NCBI RefSeq assembly: GCF_026151205.1
Contig: NC_087083.1
Coordinates: 2,048,501 to 2,112,500, forward strand
Direction of reading: 5' to 3'
Length of the DNA stretch: 64,000 nucleotides
DNA from: Bolinopsis microptera
Lineage: Eukaryota > Ctenophora > Tentaculata > Lobata > Bolinopsidae
Position 1 is the stretch's first letter. Every line of letters begins with the position of its first letter. Under the pieces are notes generated by a model. That model did not search any database, was not told the DNA's origin, and saw nothing but the letters and a program-made list of their open reading frames with translations. This document shows positions 1 through 12,190 of this stretch, piece after piece. The translations under genes and the position numbers were made by a program.

Positions 1-359
1 GGGAGATAGCGTGCCGCTGTACCGACAGGCAGCACATTTCTCACATGGCATGTATATCCAATATTATACATAGTGTGTAATGTATATAATAAGGCTGCTG
101 CTGCTGAGCAGCATCTGCTCTCCCGGAAGTAGCGGTTAATTTAGCAGGGTAAGTATTGCTAAATTCCCCACATGTTGAGAGGTGGTTAGCACAGGCTACC
201 ATCTCGGAGCACAGGGTGCGAGAGGTCAGCTGTTCTGTGATGGATCGTGTGATGCTACATTTGTGTGCCTTGAGCTGATCACATGTTCAGATCACATCGT
301 AGGTTAATTTTCATTTTTCTGGATCATCCACTTCAAATTTAACACGTGACACACCACAG
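1..359. other. Non-coding stretch before first claspin exon
   Basis: No exon with supportable coding sequence was recognised here. It is most simply the intron upstream of the claspin exon that begins at 360, ending in an acceptor after CACACCACAG. Earlier claspin exons must lie outside the window or further left. Confidence 0.5.
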
Positions 360-2290
360 GAAAGAAACGTCGAGCACTGTATTCTGACTTACTTGACAAT
401 GAAGCTGAAAAGAGTGGTTCAGATCACAGTGATGATGAAAACGAAGGTACCATTTTAAAGTATATTTGTCTATCTAAAATAGATACGTTTGCTTGCCGTG
501 TCTATTATAGGGGTTATATTACATAATCAGCTGAGGGGGGGGGGGGGGGGTTTCGAAATGATTATGCTAGTGTAATTTTGACACAATGGTATGTGTAAAT
601 CTGATTACGGAGGGGGGGGGGGGTAAAAATGTTTCAAAAAGTGATTACGTAATATGTGAACGACCATTATATATTTTATATGAACAACAAACTTTCCTTC
701 AGAGGACCATGATGAGTATGACAAGAGTATGATGGCGAAGGACTCGGAACTGCCCTCGGACGAGGAAGAATTAGCCGCCCAGCTGAAACTAGCCTACCAT
801 GACCAGCAGGCGTTAGATGAGAAGGATCAGATTAAACGGCTCAAGGAGAGATTCATTCAGGTTGTGGTCTTATTCCAACTTCAAATTGTGTTTAGATGGT
901 CATTGCTCGTGCCAGTTGTAGTTTTTATTTCATTAATTGTGCCGGGTTGTTTCAATGGATGGTTACCGTAATGGGTGCCACATGCTTAGCATGAAATATT
1001 TACTATACTTACTTGCACTAGTGTAGGTCTGTAGAAGCATTAGTATCGGGCGTTGCCTGCTACAGGCTATCCCGAAACTAGAAGCTTGCTTTAATAATAA
1101 TAATTATGCCGGGTATGTTGAGTGAACACCCTCGATCTTATGTCAGAGAGGCACGGAGATAATTTATTTATGTTGCAGGAGGAGCAAGGATTTTTTAGGA
1201 CTCGTAAATTCCACGGCGAAGATTCCAACATGGATTTATTTTCAACAAACCTTGGACTCGACTTCGAGGACGATAATGGTACTTAAACTTAAAGCCAGTT
1301 TTTTCATTCTTAACATTCTTACAAAGTTGATTTTATGTGCCACAAATCATGGGACCCAGATTATTATGGTTTATTTTACATGATATTTTAGTGGAGACGA
1401 GTGCTGAAACATATAAGGAGGCTATGGAAAAGCGAACTGAACGGTTAAAAAGGGAGCAGTTTGTTAAAGAAAAGCGCATAAAAGAGGTAACTATCGCCAT
1501 AATTTCTCACTTGCCTCCAGCTTTATCTACCAATCACAATACTCATTTTTCCCAGCTTCAACAAAATTTATCAGTTTCCTCAGCTTTACCCACAATTCTC
1601 AGTTTTCCACCAGCGTCACCCACATTTCTCCCTAATTCACCCACATAATTTCCTGACCAGGCAAGCAAAATGAACAGGGTTGATGAGGACAGTCAAGCGT
1701 TTCTAGACACCCTCCAAGACATCACCGACTCAAATTCCAGATCTGCGTTCTCCTCGAGTCAGGTGTGCGAAAACATGATTAACTAGAACACAACAAATCA
1801 AATCATATTTATATTAGAAACTTCCAACACATTATTAGAAACTTTCAACACACAAATATCACTAATTAAATGTATTATGACACCAACTTGTCCCCTTCAG
1901 CAATGCGGTAGTTTCCTCAAGCACACAACCGGGACTCTGTCCAGACTATCCAGCGTTACCTCGTCCTCCCTGAATTCTGATAAAACCAGCAACCGGGCGT
2001 ACGTGTTTCAGACTGTTAGTCCGGGCCAGACCAAGAGGAAGAGCAGTGGCAAGGTAATTAAAATATTTCACTGATAGGCGATAATTAGGTCTGGTCAGTG
2101 GAAATTTAGTGAATTTGTTTGAGTAAAAGTTGATGACTGCCTTTCTCATATTGATATTCGACAACTTACTACCCTCTTTCAGTTTGCAAGTGAGCCGAAA
2201 CGTCCCAAAAAATTCACGAGTTCTGGTGTGCCAGCCAGCCCTTCAACAGACGGCAGTAAACTTAAGAGTATCTTCAACGTTATCAAATGA
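360..2290 (+). CDS. CLSPN: Claspin, C-terminal part (last seven coding exons)
   Basis: Claspin is the nuclear adaptor of the replication checkpoint: it travels with the fork and brings ATR and CHK1 together. Exons read as 360-446, 703-860, 1179-1278, 1392-1486, 1661-1762, 1901-2053 and 2183-2290. All are joined by GT-AG introns and all phases agree through to the TGA at 2288-2290. The encoded order matches the C-terminal third of vertebrate claspin: an acidic EAEKSGSD stretch; LPSDEEELAAQ (human LPSDEELQSQ); a RKFHGEDSNMDLF segment (human MRKFRWKNIDDASQMDLF); KRTERLKREQFVKEK (human WRKERIEREQWL); an EDSQ element; AYVFQTVSPGQ (human NFVFHTLSPVK); and a terminal SIFNVIK (human SIFKYLES). The CHK1-binding repeats would lie upstream, outside the window. 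The family assignment rests on recalled human sequence. It is convincing because seven separate blocks occur in the same order. Confidence 0.9.
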
Positions 2291-2338
2291 ATTACGTCAT
2301 CAAACTAATTACGTAATCAAACTAATTACGTCATCAAG
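2289..2338 (+). repeat. Three copies of a 17-bp repeat in the claspin 3' UTR
   Basis: The unit is close to AATTACGTCATCAAACT, repeated three times starting at the stop codon; the middle copy has GTAATC in place of GTCATC. TGACGTCA-like cores recur, but no function can be claimed. Confidence 0.7.
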
Positions 2339-3945
2339 TGAGGGTTTTAATCTTGACACACAGCGGCATTCGAATTGCAAATGGATCAAGACAGTTTTAC
2401 ATCAGAAAATGGGAGTTTTGTTGCACTTGAAGCAGAAGAGGGTCGCTCATATAAGACGTCAGCTGCAGCCTAGAAGGAGCGGGGTTCGGACAATTTTACG
2501 CTAATGTAATTTCTACATAATGAAAATGTCTACGTCATAAAAAAGGTTGTAGAGAAACGAGAGTGCTCTTAAATGGCCAATCTATGGCTTACGTAAACAA
2601 TCTTTTAGATTGTTTTCCTTCATATTGGAACATTTTATGACTGTTATTAGAGCTTTTTTCATAGTTTTGTTTGTATATCAGATTATCCTGATAAAGTAGT
2701 TGCAAATTTCTGTGTTTGATACCGAATACCGATAGACATTTTCCACTCTGTTAGAATTTAAGCATATTTGAGATGTACGACAATGTCAATGGACAACCAC
2801 GATCAGTGTCAGTAAAATGGTATGGATCCATATATATCGTCTCGCTTTATATATACTTATAGTAAGATATGTCAATCGAATATAACTTTATGAGCAGAGT
2901 TGAAAGTTTCAATTTTATGCGCAATGACATAGGGTTAAATGCTCCCCTGACGAGATATTGGCGAAAAACTGTCTCGATCACGTGATATGAGTATGACCGT
3001 ATAAAGAAGTTAGTATAATTTCTCGTTAGGGTAAGGGTTAGAGCTTATGCTTTTGTTAAGGATTGGGTTAGGGTTAGGGTTGGGATCAGATTAGAGGGTT
3101 AGGGTTTCCAATAGTCTTTAAGGACCAGCTAGAGAACGGGTTGAAAAATTAGTCACGTGACAGTCGAGTGTAGAGTGATTAGAACAATCTCGAAGATCGA
3201 CTGTAGAGTGATTTAGCACGATCGGTAAAACGTAGAAGTATAAATTAACTTTATTTCAAATAATAGAATTTCAATTAGTCCTTCAAAAAATAATAATAAT
3301 ATGCAGTAAACTAAAAATAGTTGTATTATGAAGTTAGAGTGAATCTATTAGTATTAGGTGAAATCATTCAGTTATTGTTAAGTCGAAGAATAATAACTTC
3401 AACATACCGATATAATGTGCTACAAACACTTGTATATCTTTATATATATATATATAATTATATATATATATATACGAACTCCTAGTAATAATTAAATTAG
3501 AACCAGACTATCATTTCGTTACTTTATGAATCTAGCAGAAATTGGTATCTAATAAATGTTTTGACTGGCGAGTGGCGACTATTTTTTTTCTTCACACTTC
3601 AATCAAAATTCGCGTACAATCGTCTTCAGTCTCAAGTCTTGGATTAACAATAACATTGTTATTAAACTTTCGTCAAATCATTTTGAAGTTTGACCATGAA
3701 GATCTTCTGTTGTCTGATTCAAGTTCACTTTTTTTGGTCTTTGAGTTTGCCAAGCAGATCAGAGCACAGGATTTTGGTGAAACGAACGACTCATCATATC
3801 AGGGATCCCGATCCTGTAAAACAGTCAATCATAATGAGTACAGTTAATGGAATTGTAAATTTCTAAATATTTAATCCTGATTTTTAACAGAAAATTATAG
3901 TTATACACTAGAAAATCACTGCACTTTCCTTAACTGTATAACTTT
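2339..3945. other. Intergenic stretch, no gene seen
   Basis: AT-rich sequence with only short chance open frames. It contains a few telomere-like GGGTTA units at 3064-3107 and a (TA)n palindrome at 3440-3474. No canonical AATAAA was found close behind the claspin stop. Confidence 0.6.
3064..3107 (+). repeat. Short interstitial telomere-like GGGTTA units
   Basis: Two adjacent GGGTTA units, a 14-bp spacer, then about one and a half more. This is far too short to be a telomere. It may be a healed break or chance. Confidence 0.4.
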
Positions 3946-4099
3946 GTCATACGTTGTATGACCCGCCGAGCACGAGTGCGCGGCTCCCCCTGTATCGTCA
4001 CCATATAGTGAAACGACCGTGGGGGTCGCAACGTGATACAAGCTCCCCCTGTATCGTCAGGATAGTGAAACGACCGTGGGGGTCGCAACGTGATACAAG
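3946..4099 (+). mobile_element. Small repeat element (family M), copy 1, internally duplicated
   Basis: This begins ATACGTTGTATGACCCGCC and ends CGCAACGTGATACAAG. It contains a hairpin of GCGC-rich sequence and the block GTGAAACGACCGTGGGGGTC. The half CCCCCTGTATCGTC...GTGATACAAG is present twice in tandem. The same sequence recurs at 17358-17470 (reverse), 55780-56062 and 56425-56530, which shows it is an interspersed family. It has no coding capacity. It looks like a MITE or snapback element; superfamily unknown. Confidence 0.7.
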
Positions 4100-5228
4100 T
4101 GGCGCGAAAGCACATGGTTAGATCAATGTGCGGAAAGTTATAGTTATAAGAACATTTTTATATGCTACTGGTAAGGTAAAAGTAACTTCCTTACCGCTCT
4201 TTTTTCGTGACAGTCGGAGCAGAGCCCACATTTTAGCCAAAACACCATTTCACTGCACCGAGTGCAGGATCTCTTCTCTGAGTATACCTCAAACTGTAAC
4301 AGCAACAGTATCAAACATGTGTTTATTATAGTGTTACTAGAGCAAAAAGCAAAAAAGCACGATTTTAACATAAGTACGTAGTAATCTAAGTCTAGTTAAG
4401 TATTTCAAACGCTAATTAGCGAGCTAACTAGCGTTAGCCATCACGTTTTAAGATTGTCGCAGAATAATCCCTTTTTGTATGTAGCACTCAACGTCTTGGA
4501 CCGTCACTAGTATATGTATTAATAGCTCATTCGTGTAGGTAGGTAATATAACACCCGAGTGATCTAATGAAATGTCACGTTACACATCACGTTACCTTAC
4601 CTGCTGACATTAAACTCTGTATTCTGAGCTTTCTCGGACGGGTCACGTGAAGTGCACGTGACGCATTATATCAAGTTCCTTTACTCTACATACCTGCAAT
4701 ATACATCAGAATGGTTCGTTGGTCCGTCAGCACGTTGTGACTGCATTTCTTATTCTCGATCTCGTGTCTTTGTAAGCTTACACTAAACCTGGCCTGCGAT
4801 AAGTTAGCTTGTTTTAATCGACGCATCTTTGTTGACGAGACATTTAACTTCTTGGCAGGTACGTGGAAAATGTATTGTAAAGAGGTTTTCTCAAGTTATA
4901 AAACTCAACCACATTCTGGCCTAGTTCTAATCTAATTAAAAGCGGGGTAGTAAGTAATGTGTTTTGGTTTGTTTCGTGTAACTTACTACATGTTTGTTTG
5001 TTTGTTTGTTTATAGAACCCGTCCCCAATCTCGTATCGGAAAATGACTAAACTCAGGTCTGAGTGTGAATACGGGTGGTACCTGCAAGAGTGTTCATTAA
5101 GCATTTAGAGTTCTGTAAAACTGCAGTTACAATTGTGCTAGAGTATTTTTAGTTTATACGATTGGTATCAGATATATATCCCTACATGCTTCCAAAATTT
5201 GTAAAGCCGTAGTACATACATATCACAT
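4100..5228. other. Intergenic stretch, no gene seen
   Basis: Only short chance open frames on both strands. The first 35 bp (GCGCGAAAGCACATGGTTAG) match part of the arm of the foldback transposon near 17005, so a fragment of that element probably sits next to the family M copy. Confidence 0.5.
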
Positions 5229-5345
5229 TACACCGGAGCCTACACAGTGCAATCTCCTCCAGTCGATCTGCGCCGCGTATGTTTATATAAGCGCGCGGCG
5301 CAGACTGGAGGAAACCACACTCTGCAAGTTCGATCCAGTGCAATG
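5229..5345. mobile_element. Small foldback repeat
   Basis: CTCCAGTC...TGCGCCGCG and its inverse CGCGGCGCAGACTGGAG flank a short AT-rich loop, with CAGTGCAAT-type sequence on both outer sides. A diverged relative starts near 56535 (GCGGCGTAGACTGGA). No coding capacity. Confidence 0.5.
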
Positions 5346-5778
5346 CTACATGTACGTACTACGGCTTCATCTCCAACTTTCTGCACAATGTACTGGAAGT
5401 GGAATGTTTTGAAGGAAAAGAAAGAACCAAAAAAAAAGATATATATAAATAAAATCAGCGATTTAATGTTAGCCTTAGGAGGGTAACTTTAATTGAAATT
5501 CCCTGGTTTCTAAAATCATCTTTAAAAAAAAAATAATAAAGTATGTAACGTCGATACCAAACCGATTATTGAGCGATAATAACTGAATAGTGGATTCCTG
5601 GGTTGCAGAGTCATTCAGATGTTTCAGTCTTCGAATGTGGTTCTTTGTTCAGTTTTGTCCATGTTTCCTCGTGTTATGTTCAAAGTTTTAGGTGTCATGT
5701 TGTCCTGTGATGATAATTTCTAAAGCGTGTTATTTATGGGCTAACGTGTTTTAGCGAGTGTAGAGTAGCGTAGCTTGA
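5346..5778. other. No gene seen
   Basis: AT-rich sequence between the small foldback repeat and the LINE 3' end. Confidence 0.5.
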
Positions 5779-8700
5779 AGATATTTATTTTGATTTTTAT
5801 TTTTATTTGATTTTTTTAAATGAAGAAGAAGTACATTGAGTAAAAGAAGTGTATGATGGAATATTAATTGCAATGTATCATAAGTGAATATAAGTAATGT
5901 ATCTTGAGTGAAGTGAAAAAATCCTAAATTGTAAAAACGGAAGGCTACAGGATAATGTAGTTACGGTATGAAAAATATTTAATCGGACCCTCAAGAATTA
6001 GCAATAGAAATGATTGTATAGTAATGTAAATCATTGTACGTATTGTCTAAGGAAAATTTCGCTTTTTTTAATCAATGATAATAATTTAAAGGATTTTATT
6101 TTGAAAAGGTCATTTATTTTAAGAACTGGAAAACCAAAGGTAGCGCTTCGTAAGGTGAATAAAAATGGGCAATTACAAAGAAAATGGACATTGTCTTCTG
6201 GTTCTAGATTGTAGATGGCATCGAGGACAGATATCTGTAGGTTTCTTTTTTATTTTAAACAAAAATGAGTATAGAGGTGCTCTGTTAGAAAGTATGTTGG
6301 TAAGTTTATGAAGATCCGCTGTTGTCATTTCTGTGATGGTGGATAATGATTCTTTCTTATGGAGGGAGACAACTAGCTTATGAAGCTTATTAGTGGAGGG
6401 TGATGCTTCTAAATCTAAAGATGATTTGCTTTGCGCGAAAGACCAACTTTTGAGTTTGGCTTTGAAGCTGGAGTACGGAACGGGGGTAACCTGTCCCACA
6501 CTATCAAGACTGGTGGCTTCTTTTGCCAGGCTGTCCGCGAGTTCGTTTCCCGTTACCCCTGTGTGGCCTCTTACCCAGTGAAGCGTTATCTTTGATTTCA
6601 AACCTAGGGAGTTCAAGGCTTTTATGGTGTCTATTGTCATAGTTGAAGTGGGATAATGGTTTGACAGCGCATGGAGAGAGCTCATGCTGTCGCTGAAGAA
6701 CTGAATGTTCCGATTGATAAAGTCCGGGTTATCAAGCAGGTTAAGTGTAGCTGCACAGATTGCAAACATTTCGGCTTGGAATACCGTTGAATGGTCTGAT
6801 ATCCGGATCTTTCCACAGTTGGGCTCTGCCGGATTTTGACAGTGGAAGATGGCCCAGCCGGATCCAGTTTTACCCTCTGAAGTTTTTGATCCGTCCGTAA
6901 AAACTAGGGAGCAGAAGGGTAGGTCGTAGAAATCCGACATGTCGATATTGGGTGAGGTATCGACGGTGAATTGCCTGTCTATATTATAGAATGGTTTAAT
7001 GGTTCTGTCCACCGATTCAAATGGTAGGTTTTGGTCAAAGATATTCTGCTGAAGGTCCTTTCCAAACTTAGAGTGGGGAGTGAATTTGCCTTTGGGTGGT
7101 AAAGTTTCTATATAAGGGCTTGATGACTGTATCCGGTTTAAAGTCAAGAAAGCCGTTCTTTTTACGCTAAGGTTAACCGGTTCAATATTTGCTATAGAAG
7201 TTGTGCTAGTGAGTGGCGAACACTTAGATGTTCCTGTTATAGATCTGGCTGCCGTGTTGAAGACTTTAGTTAACTTGTTATTCATGCTCTTGTTCTGCAT
7301 GGCAGAATTGGCCCAGAAGAGACTTCCATAAGTGATCGTTGGCCTTGTCACGCATTTATATATCCATCTGAGGGTTGTTGGGTTAAGGCCCCAATTCCTT
7401 GCCGTAGTTTTCTTGATCGCTGCTTGTTGGATGTTGGCCGCAGTTATCTTTTTTTTCCAAGTGGGTAATCCACGACAGTTTGGAGTCTAGGTGCACTCCT
7501 AGGTATTTAACCGTAGTTGTAACTGGAAGGGGGGTCCCCTGGTACAGTATTGGTTGGTCCAAAGATACATTATGACGGTGCGTGAATATTACGACCTTTG
7601 ACTTTTGTGTATTTATTTGGAGACCCGCTTCCGTACACCAAGTTTCAATTGTCCGTACAACTGATTGCGCCCTTTGTCTGATGTCAGTTATCTCTGTGCC
7701 GGATATAAGGGATGCAATGTCGTCAGCGAATGCCTGAATAAATTCCTCAATACTAATCCTCTTCAGTAGGAGGTCGACTACTAAGTTCCAAAGAGTTGGG
7801 CCTAGACGTCCTCCTTGAGCAAAACCTTTAAGTAGCAGTCTTATAATGATCGCCTTGCCAAGTGTATACGTCACTCTCCGGTTGGAAAGGAGGTACTTTA
7901 TTAGGTTGTAAACTGATTTTGATACCGGAGAGTTCCGTAGCACTTTGAGGATGTACTCTGTTGAAACGTTGTCGAATGCTCCAGATATGTCTATGAAGAT
8001 ACCCACAGTAATCCCCCTGTCTACTAAGGACTGTTCGATCTTATGTACCAGACTGCTAATCGCGTGGTCACATGATTTCCCTCTCCTAAACCCATATTGA
8101 CTATGGTGAAGGTAGGATTCCAGGTCCAGATCAATTTCAAGATGCCATATGATTAATCGTTCCAGGCATTTTAGTATACAAGGAGAAAGGTTGATAGTGC
8201 GGTAAGATTTGGGACTTACATGTTCTTTTATACCAGGTTTAGGAATGAAAATTCCCGAGGATGATAGCCAGATATCTGGGATGGCCCCCAGAAGAAAGCA
8301 GTCCATGAAGATATATTTTACAGGCACTTCTAGCATATCCCAACAGTGCTCAAGAATTTTGTAGGATATGTCATCTGGTCCTGGGGCTGACTTCGTGTTT
8401 GTGTTCTTCATTAGTTCTTTGATACGAGAAGTGGAACATATTTGTTCCACCTCCCTAACAAGAGCGATATATTCTTCGAAGTCGATTGGTAATCCTACAT
8501 AATCGCTCCTAGGGATGTCTTCAGAATCCTTGAAGGATGTGCCGGGTGCGAGTGTATCGACCATAAACTTTAGTGCATCACTGTCACTCGAGAAGTGCTC
8601 GTTATTTTCGTTAGTGATACTCGGACAACTAAACCGAACGCTGTGTAGCGGATTTTGTAGCTGCTTGATGAGTTTGGCCGATTCAGCCTTGTTCCGTGAA

Positions 8701-9818
8701 GAACAGAAGTTTTGGTAAGATTGGAATTTACCCCTACGAATTGATTTGCTGTAAGTAGATTGGGCATCTTTTAGATGTTTGTACAATTCAATTGAGTCTT
8801 TGTCGTCTTCAAAATTTGATTTGGCCTCTAATAGTTTGTCTCTGTTTTCTTGAATCTCTTCATTCCACCATTCTGCTTCTGATATTTTTGCTTTATAGTA
8901 TATTTTTGAGGTGGATTTTTTGATGCTTTCGGAGATGGACTGATGGAGGGATGAAGCCTTGTAATTGAGTTCGTCCAGGTTGTCTGCATGATGATTCCAG
9001 TCCAAATTTTGAAGTTGGGGGGTCAGTTCTATTCGGAGCTTATCATAATATATGCAAGTTTTCTTTGTCGTTGGTCTGAATCTTTTACCTTGTTTCGATT
9101 GATTGAGTGTGAAAGTAATCAGCTTATGGTCGGAGTACATGTTCTTATCAGATACTTTCCATTCTGCAATATCAGCCGAAATGTTTGAAGAAGAAAGAGT
9201 CAGGTCAATGATGCTGTTAAGGCCACGGCTGCACCAAGTGGGCTCCGATCCAATGTTGAGAAGTATCAGATTCTTATTGTTAATGAGGTCACTTATAATG
9301 CGACCTTTCGGTGAGGTTTTGTTGCTTTTCCATAGTTCGTGGTGGGCGTTGAATTCTCCGCCTATAACCAGTTTTATGGAGTTGTCCCGACACCAATCTA
9401 TCAGCGGTGGGAGTTCCTCCGGGAGAGTTTTGTTGTCAGGATGCCAATAGATGGATGAAACTACTAGGTTGTCGAACCGCACTGTGATCATGTCTCTGTT
9501 GGAGAATCTATGAAGTGTTGAAGATATAGGGGCGAAGTTGGTAGATGTTATAATGGCTGCTCGTGGAGCTCCTGTTTTAGTCGAGTAGAACGCCGAGTGT
9601 TGGTGGTGGAAACCATCTAATTTGGAGTCTTTGCGTTTGAGCGGAGGTTCGCTAATTATGGCAATGAATGGAGCTGAGGCAAGAAGTTCGGGTCCAAGGA
9701 AGGATGTGGGAACCAGAGATTTGTGACAATTTAGTTGGAGGAATTGTATAAGTTGCCTGTTTACATTGATTGCAGAGGTTTGATTCTTATTCATATTAAA
9801 TCGCTGAAATGTTAACAA
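5779..9818 (-). mobile_element. LINE retrotransposon of I/Jockey type, 3' end to ORF start
   Basis: The element comprises the enzyme ORF (9818 down to 6031) plus a 3' UTR of about 250 bp. A T-rich run with ATTTTTATTTTTATTT at about 5779-5820 on the + strand may be its A-rich tail. The domain order EN-RT-RNase H-CCHC is characteristic of the I group of non-LTR elements. No ORF1 (gag-like) was found upstream of 9818, so the copy may be 5' truncated or its 5' end may not be recognisable. Target-site duplications were not identified. Confidence 0.8.
6031..9818 (-). pseudogene. LINE endonuclease-reverse transcriptase-RNase H polyprotein, two frameshifts
   Basis: This enzyme would nick genomic DNA and copy the element's RNA at the nick. 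The first frame (9818-7383) has an exonuclease-endonuclease-phosphatase domain: LQLNC at about residue 27, SEPP with E57, GGEFNAHH at 153-160, a D205 motif and SDH at 229-231. The reverse transcriptase follows: SAPGPDDI, FIDISGAFDNV with D610, a GFAQGGRLGP block, FADD at 697-700 and YLGVHLD. At an A8 run (7449-7456) the frame shifts. The second frame (to 6173) carries the RNase H motifs TDGSK (D153), AEM (E194), SDS (D221) and VRGHTGVTGNELAD (H263, D273). A second shift near 6200-6225 moves the reading frame so that a CPRC...HFLCNCPF cysteine cluster and a stop at 6031 are read. The usual Asp of GGDFNAHH is Glu here. Apart from the two indels the ORF is intact, so this is a young or recently active copy. 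The A8 indel could also be an assembly error. Confidence 0.9.
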
Positions 9819-11039
9819 ATAGAGGACGGGTAAAAGTAAAAAGTATAGTAATCTGTAAAGTATAGAGGAGGAAAATAAGCAATAAGTTAATAAAAATATA
9901 AAATGTCAACTTGTTTTTAGCAAAGATGAATCAAGGAGGTATAATTATGAAAAGGTAATGTCTAACAAGAAGACTCATAGTCAAAGAGTTAAGAGAAGGG
10001 TAGAAGCCATGACAATTGATGATCTACCGGTTTAGGCGAAGAGGCCGGATCGCGACTCGTGTTGGTAAAATAAGGGAAGGCAGGAGGTGGCCCTACGTGT
10101 TTAATCAGGTGATACAGTTGATGAATAACTGCCACGAGTGTAATAAGTTCTCCTTGGTGAGTAATTAAATGTTAAAATGAATCAAGCGGTAGATAATCTG
10201 TGAGATAAATTCCCAAGTAGAAATTAATTATAAAGATAAACTCTATGAACGGGTTGTGTGGCAGGCAATACTTAACAATTACACAAAATAAATGTGCAGT
10301 TCAAAATTAAAATAAAAAAATAAAATAAACAAGCGTAAAAAGTATGAGGAGAAGTAACGAGAGTGGGAGTGATAAAGTCACATCCAAATAGTGAGTGAAG
10401 AAGGTGATTACAAACCTTGACCAGAAGTGTCTAATGAAGTAAGTCAGTCAGGCAAACTCTTCCTTAAATGCTGATAAGCGTCGTCTCCATCCCAGAAAAT
10501 ATGAAGATGACCCAGTGAAAAAGTGCAGAAATCGGCCGAAAATATCAAATACTAGAAACAGTTAAAAAGTGACAGAATTCAAACACAAGGAAAATTTATG
10601 ACATAGATAATAATAGAAAATATCTTCAAACGGAGTTTTCTTAGAGGGTAAGATATTCTTTCTTAGAGGGTGAGATATTCTTTAATAAGTCCTCATGATT
10701 AAATGAGAAGTTACCTAGAGGTACTAGATTAACCGGACTGCTAGCGAGGAGTCGAGAGTGGGAATAATATAAATGCGGAATAAATTCTAAGATAACAAAA
10801 AAAAACTTGTACAGAAATCTAAAGTTCGAACAAAAAGTCTAGGAAAAACCTGTGAACCAAATAAGCAGAATCTACTTACTACATAATGATAATGTAAATA
10901 TTACCAATGCAGATTTTAAACTACAGATTGAATCATAACACTTAACTTATGGAAGGCCGTCATAACTTCAAATACATCCGGTTATTGATAGTAAATGTTT
11001 TCAGGGACTGAATTTTAAGAAAATTTGAAAGACGATATT
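9819..11039. other. No gene seen; possible LINE 5' leader
   Basis: AT-rich sequence without long open frames. A 24-bp stretch (TTAGAGGGTAAGATATTCTT) is duplicated in tandem at about 10640-10682. It could include the 5' UTR of the adjacent LINE, but no boundary was seen. Confidence 0.4.
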
Positions 11040-12190
11040 GAGAAGAACATTATTTCCTAATTCCTCTTTTAAAGACTGTATCCTACTCCAAGTTTTCAGG
11101 TTTGTGCATGTTTTACAGTATTCAGGCAACTCAATCGCTCTCCTACAATTAATGGTTCTTTATCAACCACGTAGCTAGCAATGAGGCGGGGAAGGCGAAT
11201 CCTCCCCTGGCGATAGCCTTGCCTGCCATGAAATGTTTTTCACAAAGCTTACTTATGTATTTTAAGGCTATGTATGTGCCCAGAATGCCGGATAATGTGG
11301 CAAAATACTTCAATTTTATCAAACATTTTCCCGAGGCTGTGATCCGTCGGGACTCGGCTGCCTTTGCAGATAATCTTGATATCGGAGCTGTTTTTCAGTA
11401 GCTAATTACTTAGTTAATATCAGTTAATTAATTCCTCGATTTATTCGAAGGACATCAAAATTAGTACTATTTTATAATTCGCAGCTCCAGCACGATATTT
11501 TAAGCTGTAAGATAAAGAAACTCACGCGGAGTATATCAAATTTCAGTGATAAGAAGTACAGGATCAAAACAACTTATTCGAGCAACTACTTCCTAGCTGT
11601 AATATATTTTGTGAAGACTCTCCTACCCCAGGTTATTGCAGGTTTGTGAATGTTTTACGGTATTTAGACAACTCAATCTCTCATTCTATATAAGTTTTTG
11701 ATCGATTAATTTGAGGGACATCTAAGTTAATACGATCTTAGAATACGACAGCTCCAGCATGCTATTTGTAAGCTGTAAGATAAAGAAACTCACGCGGAGT
11801 ATATCAAATTTCAGTGATAAGAAGTACAGGATCAAAACAACTTATTCGAGCAACTACTTCCTAGCTGTAATCTATCTTGTGACGACTGTATCCCCCAGGT
11901 TATCAGGTTTGTGAACGTTTTATAGGATTTAGACGACATAATCTCCCTTCCGTGATCAATCATTATAAATTAGCAATTGCATACTAAATTTCAGGTAACT
12001 AATATAATTGCGATTTAATTACGGCACAGCTAATGTTGCATTATTATAAGCTATAACACTCTACTGCTAGCTACAGCTGCCATGAATGCGCCGCTTTAAA
12101 AGTATAAATATAAGAAAGTAACATGGAGTATATTTCAGGTTTCGGTTCAAAGAAATAGCGGATCAAACCAACTCATATTCCATCTTAACA
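11040..12190 (+). repeat. Diverged tandem repeats of about 270-330 bp
   Basis: A block beginning AAGCTGTAAGATAAAGAAAC and running about 105 bp is nearly identical at about 11500-11612 and 11769-11880. It has a decayed third copy at about 12095-12180. Each is followed or preceded by GGTTTGTGAATGTTTTACGG-type sequence, which also appears at 11100. No coding potential was supported. These look like tandem repeats or a decayed element. Confidence 0.65.

Noticed and set aside
3064-3107. Internal telomere
   Set aside because: Only about four GGGTTA units with interruptions, and normal sequence on both sides.
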